A DNA stretch of 64,000 nucleotides from positions 4,761,757-4,825,756 of the forward strand of contig CM025855.1 of NCBI GenBank assembly GCA_003952965.2. The letters are read 5' to 3'. The stretch comes from Morella rubra (Eukaryota > Streptophyta > Magnoliopsida > Fagales > Myricaceae). The stretch's first letter is position 1. Each line of letters starts with the position of its first letter. This document shows positions 24,017 through 34,863 of this stretch, piece by piece. The position numbers and the translations under genes were made by a program. The notes below the pieces were generated by a model. It did no database searches. It saw only the letters and a program-made list of their open reading frames with translations, and was not told the DNA's origin.

Positions 24017-25042
24017 TCAATGCCTCCATGGCCTCCTTGAACGTGAAGCTTCACGTGAACTCTGTCCATTTGAACCAGCAAAACGAAGAGCTGTAGCTCG
24101 CCTCCTCCCAAAGTAGTCAACAAATGGGCGCTGAGTTGAGCTACGTCCATATGAAGCATCTGAACCAAAAGCAGTAGCACGCTGCCTCCCAAAAAAGTCA
24201 ATAATCTCACGGTCCCTGTTATATCTACGCCGTGAATAATTGCCAAGGTCCTGTGCATGACTGAACGGTGCAACAGGGAAGAGACCATCATCCGAATAGT
24301 CATCTGAATCCGAATCAGAATCGTAATCACTGTAACTGCCACCATAGTTAGGCTCAATCACATAATCCCCCAGCACCACAGCCCCAGGTGTTGATGACAT
24401 AATTGTGCTGATCACATCATTTTGCTCCCTCTCACACTCAAGCCTCTTCCATTTTTCTTGAAGCATGGGATCCACTGCCCGTGGGCACGTCAATGGGTGC
24501 TTTACCCTAACATGTTTTCTGAGTTGCTTATAAGTTCCAAGAAACGAACAATCATGCTGCATGCAGGCTCTCTTCTTTGCATTCAGATACTTCCTTGCAG
24601 GCGCAACCACAGTCCAACCCTTGACTTGCCCACGACATAGAGGGCATAAAAGCTCTGCCACTTCCATCTTTTTGCTGTGATGCTCCACACCAGAACTTGG
24701 TCTTTCCATGAACACATTCTGACGTTGAGAACTATGAATTGAAGTGCTTTTGGTGTAAGCTTTCTTGTATTGCTCAAGACAGTTGGAATACCGATGGCCA
24801 GTGGCACACATATAAGGGCGGCAACCCTTGTCATAAGAGGAGCAGAGTAGGAGAACAGCATTGTGAGGGTACTCCAAACAAACTGAGCAGGTTGCATCTT
24901 TCCAATCTTTCTTCTCTGATACTGTTGAACGTCTCTTCTTTAGAAGAAAATCTTTAACCTTAGAATAAGAAGGAAGTGAATGCGAGGTAGCCTGATGATG
25001 ATGAAAGTTAGTCTTACCTCGCACCTTGCTAACTTTAGCCAT
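24017..25042 (-). CDS. DUF1644 family zinc-finger protein
   Basis: A 341-aa protein of the plant DUF1644 family, whose function is not established. The N-terminal half carries a Cys-rich RING-like region: CSVCLEYPHNAVLLLCSS (Cys52, 55, 67), then Cys74, 79 and 88, then CPLC at 133-136. A C2H2-like finger follows (Cys160, Cys165, His177, His182, in KRACMQHDCSFLG and RKHVRVKHP). A strongly acidic stretch lies at 237-252 (SYSDYDSDSDSDDYSDD). The C-terminal part contains two imperfect copies of about 28 residues, IIDFFGRQRATAF (280-292) and FVDYFGRRRATAL (307-319), a local duplication. The coding region is one exon. The leader is probably split: a likely acceptor lies near 25052 and a donor at 28288. 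Confidence 0.9.
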   Translation of the reverse strand: MAKVSKVRGKTNFHHHQATSHSLPSYSKVKDFLLKKRRSTVSEKKDWKDATCSVCLEYPHNAVLLLCSSYDKGCRPYMCATGHRYSNCLEQYKKAYTKSTSIHSSQRQNVFMERPSSGVEHHSKKMEVAELLCPLCRGQVKGWTVVAPARKYLNAKKRACMQHDCSFLGTYKQLRKHVRVKHPLTCPRAVDPMLQEKWKRLECEREQNDVISTIMSSTPGAVVLGDYVIEPNYGGSYSDYDSDSDSDDYSDDGLFPVAPFSHAQDLGNYSRRRYNRDREIIDFFGRQRATAFGSDASYGRSSTQRPFVDYFGRRRATALRFAGSNGQSSREASRSRRPWRH

Positions 25043-25052
25043 TTACAACTCA

Positions 25053-28000
25053 ACCTGAGATCATTTGCCAGAAAGGGGGAAGATGAGATTCAGATATTCT
25101 GGTAAGATAGAAGGGGTACAATATATGGTGCTCAAATGTCCCTTTCATAGTTGCAGATATAATCAAAGACGACTTTTTTCCTAGGACCTCTAACTAGAAG
25201 ACTGCCAACATTTGCCACACCGAAGGAAGTGAAGTAACACAAAATGGAGAATTTGGAACTACAAGAGGTTAACAATCAGATTTTCCAAGCCCCAAATAAC
25301 ACCGATGATACTCACTGTCAAGCAAAGTGCCACAGAACAAAAACATCTGATAACATGAAAGAGAGTCAATCAAATAAATGCATTTTTCAAGTTGTCATTT
25401 CCACAGTAACATAGATGCTTTAGGGTCACCCACTACCCTTACCATGCCACAGACTCTCACTTCACCCAAACCCTTCCAGACCCACGTACCAGACGGCAGC
25501 TAATAAATACTAAACTGTCCACACATTTTAGGCCCCTGACCCCTCAGTGGACTTCCACCAACAGAGCCCATGAACCAAGTGGGTTAAAATACATGATTCA
25601 CAAGCATAACATTGTTTCAAAAAATACTAAAAACACGATCAAAATTAGATACAAAAGAGAAACAAAATAAGCACAGACTAGCCGTCAATTAGAAAAAAAC
25701 ACATACAGCATAACATAATAAAAGACACAACTAACCATTTCATCAATGCATGCCAAAGATAATCAGCACTGTGAGTGCAAAATAGAGGAAATCGCCTCTG
25801 CTGAGGTGTAACTCTAAGCAATTTCTGAAAATTAGTTCACCAGAAATCATATCTTGAAAGAAATGCAGATACTGGAGTTTCAACCAATATTATGGTCAAG
25901 ACTCAACGTTTAGATTTAGCTACGAAACAGGGAAAAGGAGGGGAAGAAAGATGCAGTAGATGGAAGAAATATTGAAAAATAAGATATACGACTGATTGTC
26001 ATCTTCTTAATCACAATCCAGTTGCATCCACTGAAATTATTTTCTCACACTTGGTTGGCCACAATTAACAGTGTATCATATGAGAAACAAAAATTTGAAA
26101 TATGCAAATCGGGAGGGCAAGTCACATCAGTTCACATGCTAATTTTGCCAAAGTTTTAGGTGTCTCCAGAGAGGACCTCAGTAGGCTAGTTTATTAACTA
26201 TTGGAAAGCAAAATCAAGGCTAGAGACTCCAAATTCTGATTAACTACAATAAAAGTAAGCCTAATCCTCCAGTAGAGTAGCTAAGATTGTCTAACTGGAA
26301 GAACATCTTAACTCTGTACCAGGAGAAGAGAAAATAGAAAAGGTTGTATCCACCACAATTTTTTCTTTTTTGAGACAGCACACTAACAATTTCCTAGAGC
26401 AAAAGGTGCTTTTTTACAATTGCAGTTTCTCTTTAATCATTTTCAAACAAAATCAATTGCAGTTTCTCTTCAAGGTGCGACTTATGTCCAGCAACTGGAG
26501 TTCTTAGATGAAGATAGAGACATCCAACCAGGGTGAATAGGCGGGGGCTATGCAATAATGGCAAAATGCTGCATAGCATGACAGAGCATCAGCAATTACA
26601 ATATGTAAGACCAAAATAACTGCCCTTGTTAAATCGTCAAATTCTTCTTAAAAAGAAAAGCTGTTCCGACAAAATGAGAACCCCCAATAGTTTGAAAATT
26701 AAGCCTCCTCGGCACCCTAATCATTGGGTCACAATTGACGCACCTAACACCCATACCTACAAAGGGCAACCACTCGATTGTTTGAAGACCGCCACAAAAT
26801 TCTTTGGAGATGTTTAGAATTTGACCACGCTTATTAACCAACACAGGAATGAAAGAAATCTAAACCATGATAATTTCAAAAAAAAAAAAAAACATAAGGC
26901 GTCAAAATCTTAAAATAACAATACTCTGCTCAAACCCAAATCCTTTACCATCAAGGTTGACTCCATGTACAAATACAGCTAGCCAAGTTCATGCCCCCCT
27001 TTCACGAAAATTCAGTCTAAACCCAATAAGAAAATGTTAGTTGGGCAAGAATTATTTATTATTTATTTTTTCAATTTCTCACATATTGCTGTTCTGTATT
27101 GCCAATACATATTAACTAAGAGGGCAAAGAAAAACTATGCAGTGTAAATAGTTTAAAGGTGCTCCCCAGGATGTTATTCTCTGCTTGTTTGAGGTTGGCT
27201 GAATAATCATAATAATGTAATAACCCAACTAAGCACAACTCCATCAATCTCCTATTCCGCTTGCTAACCTTACTCTGTCCCATTGTCTTCTATTCCACTC
27301 TTATTACCAAAAAAAAGATGCCCGTCGTCATAGTCAATAAACATAATCTAAACCACATCGCATGACAACCTCATCGCATAAGAAAGAAATGAAATCTATC
27401 ACAATTCTCATGTTTGAATATCATTCAAACTAATAAAAAGACACCATAGAATTAGTAATCATACTCCTCAATATAATAACAATTAAGTTAATTAAGTTAC
27501 GAGGAGAATTTCATCTTTCCAGGTGTACGAAAAGGTCCATAACCCATACTGCACAATTCTGCTCTTTGTTGTAGGGGGGAAACAAACTTAAGAGCGAAAT
27601 ATAAAACCAAATAAAAGCTTACGAGTTTTGCGCCACAATGCAGTGTGGAAGAACCATCATAATAACAGTAACAACCACAACATCAGATTGATTGCAAAAA
27701 TAAAATTAGTAACCAGAACAACTGCAACGCCCAAAGATAAAGGCCACCGAATAATGATCCCAACATCTCACAAGTTCAAACCAAAAAACTAGACAAAACA
27801 TTGGACGCTGGCGGGAACAAATACAGAAAGGAAGATGATATTACACACAAGCTTGACCAAAAATAAATAGATCTATAGCGGGATAAAAAGATAAAACAAC
27901 AGAAAAAATTACAAGGAAAATATCCAACAGATAAACTTTAGAAGGCTGGTAATAACAGCTCGAACATTATTCAACTAATTGCTGACAGAGAAAAAAAAAC

Positions 28001-28382
28001 CAACATTGCACAATGAGATTGTCTGTTAAGTAGGTCCTCAGTTCTAATAACTGCAAAAACTCCCAGCATTTAATTCCGTCCGAACCCTAAAATCAGACAG
28101 ATGAAAGAGTGAATCATGAGTATAAAAAATTCATCCATTACGCATAGAGCCGATCATGGAAGTCCGAGACTTCTCGCAACAATTACGACAACAAGGCAAG
28201 ATTATGGACGTCGAATCAAAAGCGAAAAAATGGGGAAAAAAATTGGTAGGATTCGTGATTGAAGTTCGAGATCTGGAAGCGATCGTACCTTGATTTCGAC
28301 AACAATTGTGTGACTTCGAGTCGCTAGAGAGAGTGAGAGTTGAAGTATGTATGTATTTCGAAATGAAGGGAGAAGAACGCAT
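25053..28382 (-). other. Leader exon and long leader intron of the DUF1644 gene
   Basis: Just before the ATG the minus strand has TGATCTCAG followed by GTTGAGTTGTAAATGG, a plausible acceptor. Near 28289 it has GTCGAAATCAAG followed by GTACGATC, a good donor, with a C/T-rich stretch typical of a first exon upstream to about 28382. That makes 25053-28288 mainly a leader intron of about 3.2 kb; additional leader exons inside cannot be excluded. No protein-coding gene was seen in it. Confidence 0.5.
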
Positions 28383-29104
28383 AGAGTCGCGGGATCTTCT
28401 CCCACTAAACAGCGGTTGGGTCGCGTGCGCAGTGCGCTGCTGTTATTCAGATTCTCAAAATCCCATTCGCTCTGTCATATGGGCCGGACGAGGTGCATTG
28501 GGTTGAAACCCAGCCCATATTTTAATTCAGAATCTTCGGCCTCACATCCCAAAGTACACCTAAACTCGTTATACGTTTCACATGCCCGCCTGCGAAGGTT
28601 TCTTACGTATGTCCACAGTCACACTACAGAAACGTTTTTGAAAACCCCATGGTTGACCTAATATTTTGGTAGTATGCTCCATTTAGATTTTAAATTAAAA
28701 AATTCATATATACTATTAATCCCTTCCCAAAATCTTTGTTTTGATAATTATTCAATTTGTGTAGAATCGAGGACTACGTAGATCTCAAAATTAATCAAAG
28801 TGTTGACCCTAACAGTTAAAAAATAAAGAAGAAAAACAACAGAACTATTTGGAATGTCCATCTTATTGTTGAAAACTACCCATGCATGCTTATGTACGTT
28901 GCAGCAATGAAACAGTGTAAACATTGACAAAATCATCTGGATTAATCCACCAGAGAAAGATACAATTTCTTGAACGAAACAAATGTTCTAATTGCATGAC
29001 GAAACAAATATACGTCAAGCGGATTCTTTCAGCTCTACACGTTAAGAGATTGAGAGCTTCTTGCCAATGCCCGAGTTATTAATTAGCTCTGTGAGTGCGC
29101 GCGG

Positions 29105-29467
29105 TCAACGTCGACGTCGACGTCGAAGATTAGCATTCGATTCTTGAGGCTGGCTGGAGGATGTCGTTGGACCAAACCGCGCTTCAAAGGCTCTGGCGAA
29201 ATCTTCCCAACTCGTGAAAACTTGCGTGTTCCCATGCGGCCAGTCCAGATGCTCCTCCTGCAAACAGTACAAGGTTACCATGAGCCTATGCTCAAGTGGT
29301 GCTTCGTAGTACGTGAAGTATTCATGAACTCTGGCCAGCCAACCAGTGGGGTCTCTACCATTGAACGGGGGAAAGTCTAATACCAGCGGCCGTTTTTGAA
29401 AGCTTCCATTATCCTCTTCGACCTTGGGATCGCCCGGTCTTGAGTCTGCCGGCGTTTCTTTGGCCAT
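29105..29467 (-). CDS. Gag-derived short ORF, copy A (Ty3/Gypsy-type gag domain only)
   Basis: A 120-aa single-exon protein. Residues about 32-97 match the retrotransposon gag domain of plant Ty3/Gypsy elements: DFPPFNGRDPTGWLARVHEY, then HLDWPHG and WEDFARAFEARFGP. A short charged N-terminus and an Arg-rich tail flank it. No protease, reverse transcriptase, integrase or LTR is seen nearby, so this is a gag fragment on its own, either a fossil or a domesticated gene. It is open from end to end. Its upstream region (TATA-like TATTTAAA at 29558-29565 and a CACGTG at 29592-29597) is shared with two sister copies. I would call it a candidate host gene of gag origin, not an active element. Confidence 0.7.
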   Translation of the reverse strand: MAKETPADSRPGDPKVEEDNGSFQKRPLVLDFPPFNGRDPTGWLARVHEYFTYYEAPLEHRLMVTLYCLQEEHLDWPHGNTQVFTSWEDFARAFEARFGPTTSSSQPQESNANLRRRRRR

Positions 29468-29557
29468 CTTAGAAACGACCGTCGTCTGAAGCCAATTCTA
29501 CTATGGATAAAAATAGGACGCAGGGAGCGAATTTGTTTTGTTTTGGGCGCAGGCAAC

Positions 29558-29597
29558 TTTAAATACACAAGGAATTAAACCTGGTAAATGACACGTG
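29558..29597 (-). promoter_or_regulatory. Conserved promoter of gag-derived ORF copy A
   Basis: On the minus strand a G-box CACGTG (29592-29597) in the ABRE-like context CACGTGTCATTTA lies about 27 bp before TGTATTTAAAGT, a TATA-like box about 91 bp before the ATG. The same arrangement occurs before copy B (45397-45436) and, with a diverged G-box, before copy C (48243-48283). Confidence 0.5.
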
Positions 29598-29828
29598 AAT
29601 CCAATATCCCCAACTAACTAATAAAACTGATTCTTGCATGCATGCTAACTAAAAGCTTCTTTACTGCAAGTCATGTCTCCCAATTAACTAAATTACTAAC
29701 AAACAAGTAAATTCGATATAAAAAAAAAAAAAAAAACAAGTAAATTCATCGGCAACTAAATTTGTCCTTCGTCTTCCGGTAGTCACTAACTAAATTTGAT
29801 GTCGTGGCATTTAAAAATTAAAAAACAA

Positions 29829-30355
29829 GGGTTAATTATAATTTTTCCCTTTAAATTATTACTCGATTTTCAAATACTCTCACAAACTTTAACTCATTGC
29901 AATTCACACCCACTAACTATACTTGTTGCTGTGATTTTATCCTATAACCTGTTGAAGTTGTTATATTGAACGGTTTCATTCTCACGTATACAACACGTAA
30001 CCTTCTCATTACTTGAAAAGAAAAATTTGACTAGTTCAATTCTAAGTGAGTCATCTTTTTTTTAAAAAAAAAATCCGCTAACTACATATTATTTTTTTTA
30101 TCTCTACTAATTGCTAGAAATACAGTAGAAGGTTAAAATGGACTCAAACGAGGGTAATATTGTCTCTTTAGGCAAGGAGAAAGTCACGTGTTTGTTACGT
30201 AGGATATAAATCGTTCGACATAATGGCTTCAGTCGATTGATGGATGAAATTACAATGAGAAGTATAGTTTATGGGAGAGAGTTGCAATGAGTTAAAGTTT
30301 GTAGAGGTATTTAAGAATTATGTAGTAGTTTGAGGGAAAAATTTGTAATTAACTC
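29829..30355. mobile_element. Long-TIR MITE, Mutator-like (9-bp target duplication)
   Basis: The 527-bp insert has terminal inverted repeats of about 95 bp. The left end begins GGGTTAATTATAATTTTTCC and includes CAAACTTTAACTCATTGCAA; the complement of the right end begins GAGTTAATTACAAATTTTTC and includes the same CAAACTTTAACTCATTGCAA. Flanks are AAAAAACAA and AAAAAATAA, a 9-bp duplication with one mismatch. The sister segment at about 46218-46260 carries the uninterrupted flank, an empty site. It has no coding capacity. Confidence 0.8.
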
Positions 30356-30767
30356 AAAAAATAATTATAAATATTTTAAAAATTATTAAAAAATTATAAA
30401 AAAATTCTAAAGATGTTGAGGACATCTAATAAAATAAAAAAATAAAATTAATAATTAATTTGTACACATCTGAAAAAGATTATTAAAAATTAAAAACACT
30501 AACAATCTTTTGTGTGTGTAAATAACTCATATTTGTAGGCCTAGCCTCTTAAGGGTAGTCTTTGCCAACAAGTATGAATGTGTTGAGGCTGATGCGGATG
30601 CCCTCAAATATGGCAGCAATTTTGTCAGAACTATTTGTTCTAAGGTTTTTCAAGTTTTTTATAAATTTTTTATATAGATTTTTGCAAACTAATTTTATTT
30701 TATTTTATTAAATATTTTCCAAAATTAAAATTTTTAAATTTATTTCCAGAGTATAAAAGTATGTTTG

Positions 30768-30952
30768 GATAGAAAATTTTTGTAAGAGGGGTTTTTATGG
30801 GTTTTTGTGTTGTTTTTCACATAAATTGAGGCCAATGATTAGATAGAAAATTTCATTGAAGATTGAAATTTTTTTGTGTGAAAAATCATGTTTAGATTGA
30901 AAAACGTTTTTAAAATTGAAAAACCTTTTGAAAACTTTTAACCAAACATGGC
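30768..30952. mobile_element. MITE-like inverted repeat (tentative)
   Basis: Starts TATGTTTGGATAGAAAATTT and ends GAAAACTTTTAACCAAACAT, so the outer dozen bases are inverted copies. The inner DNA is low-complexity T/A-rich. The same TATGTTTGG start with internal TTTTCAAA recurs at 43052-43261. No target duplication could be settled. Confidence 0.4.
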
Positions 30953-31216
30953 CCCCTCAATTTTCACTGTGAGCACCCAAACAATGATGATAGCCAACCC
31001 CTCAGATTACCATTAGAAACCACCGGCAATAAACCCATGAGATCGGAACTTAAACCCATTTCTTTTTATCACCAATTATAAATGAAACTATTCTTTTTGA
31101 GTTGGAAATATGAGCTGTCAAATATATGTGAAAAATCTGTTAATGAATGTCGTTGGCATTCGATATGTAAGATCTGGTTATCTAAAGAATATATTGTTTG
31201 CTTTCTATCTTTTCAG

Positions 31217-31495
31217 ATCTATTCAAGGACACCTAACCCAGGACCACAATTTATAGAGAAGTACAAGGCTTATTTGGCAAACTATGGTTATGATCCAAGC
31301 AAGATCAAGGATACTCCACAAGACTCTGAAGTAATGTCAAATAGTCGGTTAGCTGCAATGATGTCCATGTCTGGAACGCAACAGGCTTTAACCAACCAAT
31401 TCCTTGATCTAGAATTGAAGGCCCCTCTCGAACTAAATCCATTTACCAGTGTATTTGACACTTTGAAGAAGCTCTTTGAGCTTTATTTTAAGTAG
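31217..31495 (+). pseudogene. LCNP: Orphan last exon of chloroplastic lipocalin (CHL/LCNP)
   Basis: Ninety-two codons match the C-terminus of chloroplastic lipocalin, the thylakoid-lumen lipocalin that protects membranes from oxidative damage: IYSRTPNPGPQFIEKYKAYL, then GYDPSKIKDTPQD, LAAMMSMSGTQQALTNQF and TSVFDTLKKLFELYFK before the stop. The exon is preceded by a proper acceptor (CTATCTTTTCAG) and about 130 bp of intron-like DNA, but none of the N-terminal transit peptide or lipocalin barrel exons is seen upstream, where repeats begin. It is thus a 5'-truncated gene copy. Several family-conserved positions differ (DTPQDSEV in place of DTPQDCEV, SGTQQ in place of PGMQQ), which suggests decay without constraint. 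Confidence 0.8.
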
Positions 31496-32795
31496 TTATC
31501 GGGTTCAGTAAATTGCGGCGTGCTTTTGTACCTTAAATGGAGCAACGGGATATGCCAGAGACCCTATAAGTGGGGATTGCTTACTTTCTATGTTTATGTA
31601 ACCAATGTATACATTGCAGAGACATCGGAGTAATGAAAGACCGGATTTGTGATATTGTCATTTTACTGGCTTTGCCCATGGCTATTGAGGTCAGCACCCC
31701 TGGAGACTTAAGGTTACATATAATACAAGAATTACCTCAGACCAAACCTATCTATCACAACCTGACACTTTCATCGGACTCTGCCAGGAACTCCAGCGTT
31801 GTGTGTCATGTGCACAAACTCCAATCAACATGCCTTGGTCATTACCCAAATTCTTGGGTAAACTTGCTCTAAAATCTAGTTAGAGTTCTAAAAAAAGAGC
31901 ATTAAACATGAATAGAGACACTCATTTTTCTAGTTTATGCCAGATCGATTTTCCAATATTTAGTTTCTGTAAGGCGTCCACGTTCATCTTTGCAGTTTGC
32001 AGCATGGGCTGGAGCCAATAATGTCACCGGGAATGCATTTTGGCTGCGTTATAGCTTCTTTAGTCCCCGTTTATTTCAGACACATTGTTGTGATTTTGGG
32101 GCTGTCTGCAATACTTAACTCTTCAAGCAATTTCAGTCTTGCCAGACTACCGACTCCTATCATTTTTGCTATGCCTTCTTCATAATAGCCATTGTCATTA
32201 ACTTCATCAGAGATGTTTTGCCAAAGAAGGTGGCAGGACTGGTTCGAACGTCCAATAGTAAGTGCTATATCATTCAACATAGGAGGTTTCCTTTTCTGTC
32301 AGTTTCTGCTACGGGGCCTTGGTATTTTTCGTCTCTGGAAGTAGAAGACTAAGGCTGAGGCTAATGCATTTTCACACATAGTTGCTTCGGGTTTGATTTG
32401 TGGAGAAAACCTATTATCTTCGCAGCAGTCCATACTTGCTTTGATTGATTGGAAGCCACCACCATCCACGAGGATTCTTCGTTAAAGCAAAATTTGTACG
32501 GTGCCTAAATTCTTTTAGGAGGTTCTAATTTTTGGTGCGGAATTTGTTTACCACTTTCTTGTTCAGAACATATCTTATGGAAGACTGTGTGTCCAAAGAC
32601 TTCTTAATGAAGAGCAGAGATCTCTATGGAAAAATTAACCAATTGCATTCCTTCAATTGTTATGGTCTAAACAAATCATGATCCTATTGAATGACATTAC
32701 TTGCATATCAAATTTACCACTATGAAAAGAAGCTTTGCATTCAGACTGGTATTCCCCTAAAAAACAATCATAAGCATAGGAAAATTCTATTTAAT
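31496..32795. other. Unassigned sequence between lipocalin exon and LTD copy
   Basis: The first part is probably the copied 3' flank of the lipocalin gene. Around 31990-32360 the DNA is more gene-like (less AT-rich, with an exon-like CATCTTTGCAG acceptor and short open frames on both strands), but I could not match a protein. It may be a further gene fragment. Confidence 0.3.
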
Positions 32796-34789
32796 TCACG
32801 CATTCTGAACTGAGAAACTAAGAATCAAGTCCTTGACTTCATCACTAGCAGCCCTATCGAGGGCAGTCCGTCCATCTGCGTCCTTGACAGTGTAACTAAC
32901 TCCAGCTCTCAGCAACTCTTCAATTTTCGGCTTGTCACCTTCTGTGGCAGCCATCAGCAATAAGATGTCCACCGGGTGAATGTTTTGGCTTAAAAGAGCA
33001 TTCATCTTATCATATGAACCCTCCACAGCAAGCATTCCCATGTAATTAAAATTCTGTAAAGCAGAACATTGTCAGAAATGAACCTCTCGTTGTGGTTGTA
33101 ATTGAGACAATTTTGCTTCACAAGTAAAAAAGTTTACTTTTGATCAACAGCAGAATCCTTTGTTTAATACGAATAACTAAATTTCACATAAATCTTCAAG
33201 GTCATAACTCATACCGTTGGTTTCGGATAAATGGAAAGGTGATATTGCTAACGGTCTATGGGTAGAATTATAGGGACAGTGTCTTATTTTGAGAATTCCT
33301 AAGCGTTAAGAAACACAAAACAAACTGATTCCAGGCTTGCTAGAAACCCTAAACTGAATGAAAGGCTACAAGATCGATGCCACGAGCATAACACATACCC
33401 ATTACACACTGTTACAATTTTAGTTAGAAATTAGTCATTCTCTTCTCTTTTGGAGGCCGAGGGAGGATATGTTGAGTTCAAATATATTATTCAAGCACTC
33501 ACTATCCAACAGATATGGACCTGCTGGAATCTTTTTTCATAGAAAGTGCTAACTGTATTCCAACATTGATGTCTCATACGATTAACTAATTCCGCCAGTT
33601 GTGCTCTGTTAGGGGTTACATTAAGGTCCGTACTCCACAAGTTAGAACAATTTTTGTAAGTACTCAGTCTCCTTGTCACAATCTGCCCTTTCTACATCAA
33701 GGAAAAATATGCATTCTTCATTACAAGCATCTGCTTAAACTGGGCATAGCATATTGCTTCATCGAACTAATTCCAACTTTAATTAAACTTTGTTCTTGCT
33801 CTCTTTCGATCTCCTAAATGACTAGTCGACGAAGGGGAATAAATTATTATGACCATGGAGATCGGTTTCCCTACAAGTAGACCCACCAAATTTTAGCACT
33901 GATATAGTTGTATTATTATGGCCTCCTTGTACATCCCAGCATGTCACTCCAAAAATTCATACGAGTCTTTCCTTCAGAAATATCATCTAAAGTTTGTACT
34001 GCCAAATGAAGTTCTAGTATTTGAATATGAGAAAATAGTGAACATTTGGGAGTCAACATCAGTAACCTCCAGATACTACCAAGAACAAACATATTTTTTG
34101 AAACTTTGCAGAACCTTCTAAGGTTCTATTCAGACAACAATTAAATAACGGGACTAAAGGGAACACAGAGGTTTGCATTTCATCTTCTGACCACAAATAT
34201 GGAACCCAGATATTAGTATAACCACATAACTAACAATTAAAGCATCCCTCTCTCTATTAAGCCCAACCAAAGAATTGAAGAAGAATTAGAAAATAAAATC
34301 AGAAAATTGCAACCCAGTTATCCTCCATGTCCAAACTCACCTTTACCAAGCTGTTGACATTCTTTAGTGTCTATTTCATTTAAATTGCAACCACCTTTCT
34401 CTAAAAAAGGCTCTTTCACAGATATAACCTATTATCTCTCTAATAGCAAAATGCAGACATGAAAATACACCCACATACTCGAAAGGATATACATGTAGAG
34501 TAAAGTTCAAAGGGGGAAAAAAAGAACCTGTTCAACATCATCTCTGTCATAGTCTTCACGGGATTGCCTTCCATAGATGCCAGCACCTTCGGCATCAACA
34601 CCATTTTTTCCAAACTTGAACCAGCACTTGGCTCTAGAGCCGTTGGAGGGGTCCAAGTCCAGAGCGTCTGACCCATCCCAGCTTATTTTGGACACCCCGG
34701 AACTGGTAGTTGAATTTGGAAGAAGAAGAAGGATAAGTGGAGGGTTTGAAGGTAAAGTAAAAATGGCTAGTACATGGGATTGAGGCCAT
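32796..34789 (-). pseudogene. LTD: LTD/GDC1 (LHCP translocation defect) gene copy with one frameshift
   Basis: LTD is a chloroplast ankyrin-type protein that hands light-harvesting proteins to the cpSRP pathway. Exon 1 is 34528-34789 and exon 2 is 32796-33053; the intron is GT-AG. Exon 1 starts MASIPCTSHF with a Ser/Lys-rich transit peptide. Exon 2 contains NYMGMLAVEGSYDKM, HPVDILLLMAATEGDKPKIEE and DADGRTALDRAASDEVKD. The two exons total 520 nt, one more than a multiple of three: the run of four G at 34648-34651 (CCCC on the coding strand) should be three, since LGP must continue as SNGSRAKCWFKFG. As read, translation stops soon after LGPLQRL. Also Asn stands where the family has Tyr before FNYMGM. 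It is either a young pseudogene or a single-base error in an otherwise sound gene. Confidence 0.8.
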
Positions 34790-34863
34790 AGCTGAGTTTC
34801 AGAGAAACTGAACCAAAAAAAAAAAAAAAAACTCTGCTTTACGGCACTCCCAATTCTATCCAC

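Larger units (their letters stand above)
28478..30660. repeat. Segmental duplication, copy A
   Basis: Starts with GGGCCGGACGAGGTG and GGGTTGAAACCCAGCCCAT, shared with copy C at 47474. It continues through TTTGGAATGTCCATcTTATT-type DNA, the gag-derived ORF and its promoter, and ends after GCCTAGCCTCTTAAGGGTAG (30540-30560), shared with copy B at 46329. It contains an inverted-repeat insertion absent from copy B (29829-30355). Confidence 0.8.

Noticed and set aside
26626-26844. Overlapping open frames on both strands at 26.6-26.8 kb
   Set aside because: Short, mutually antisense and inside the presumed leader intron.
34507-34863. A 118-codon minus-strand frame as a separate gene
   Set aside because: It is the downstream frame of LTD exon 1 running through the upstream part out of frame; the real start MASIPCT is in another frame.
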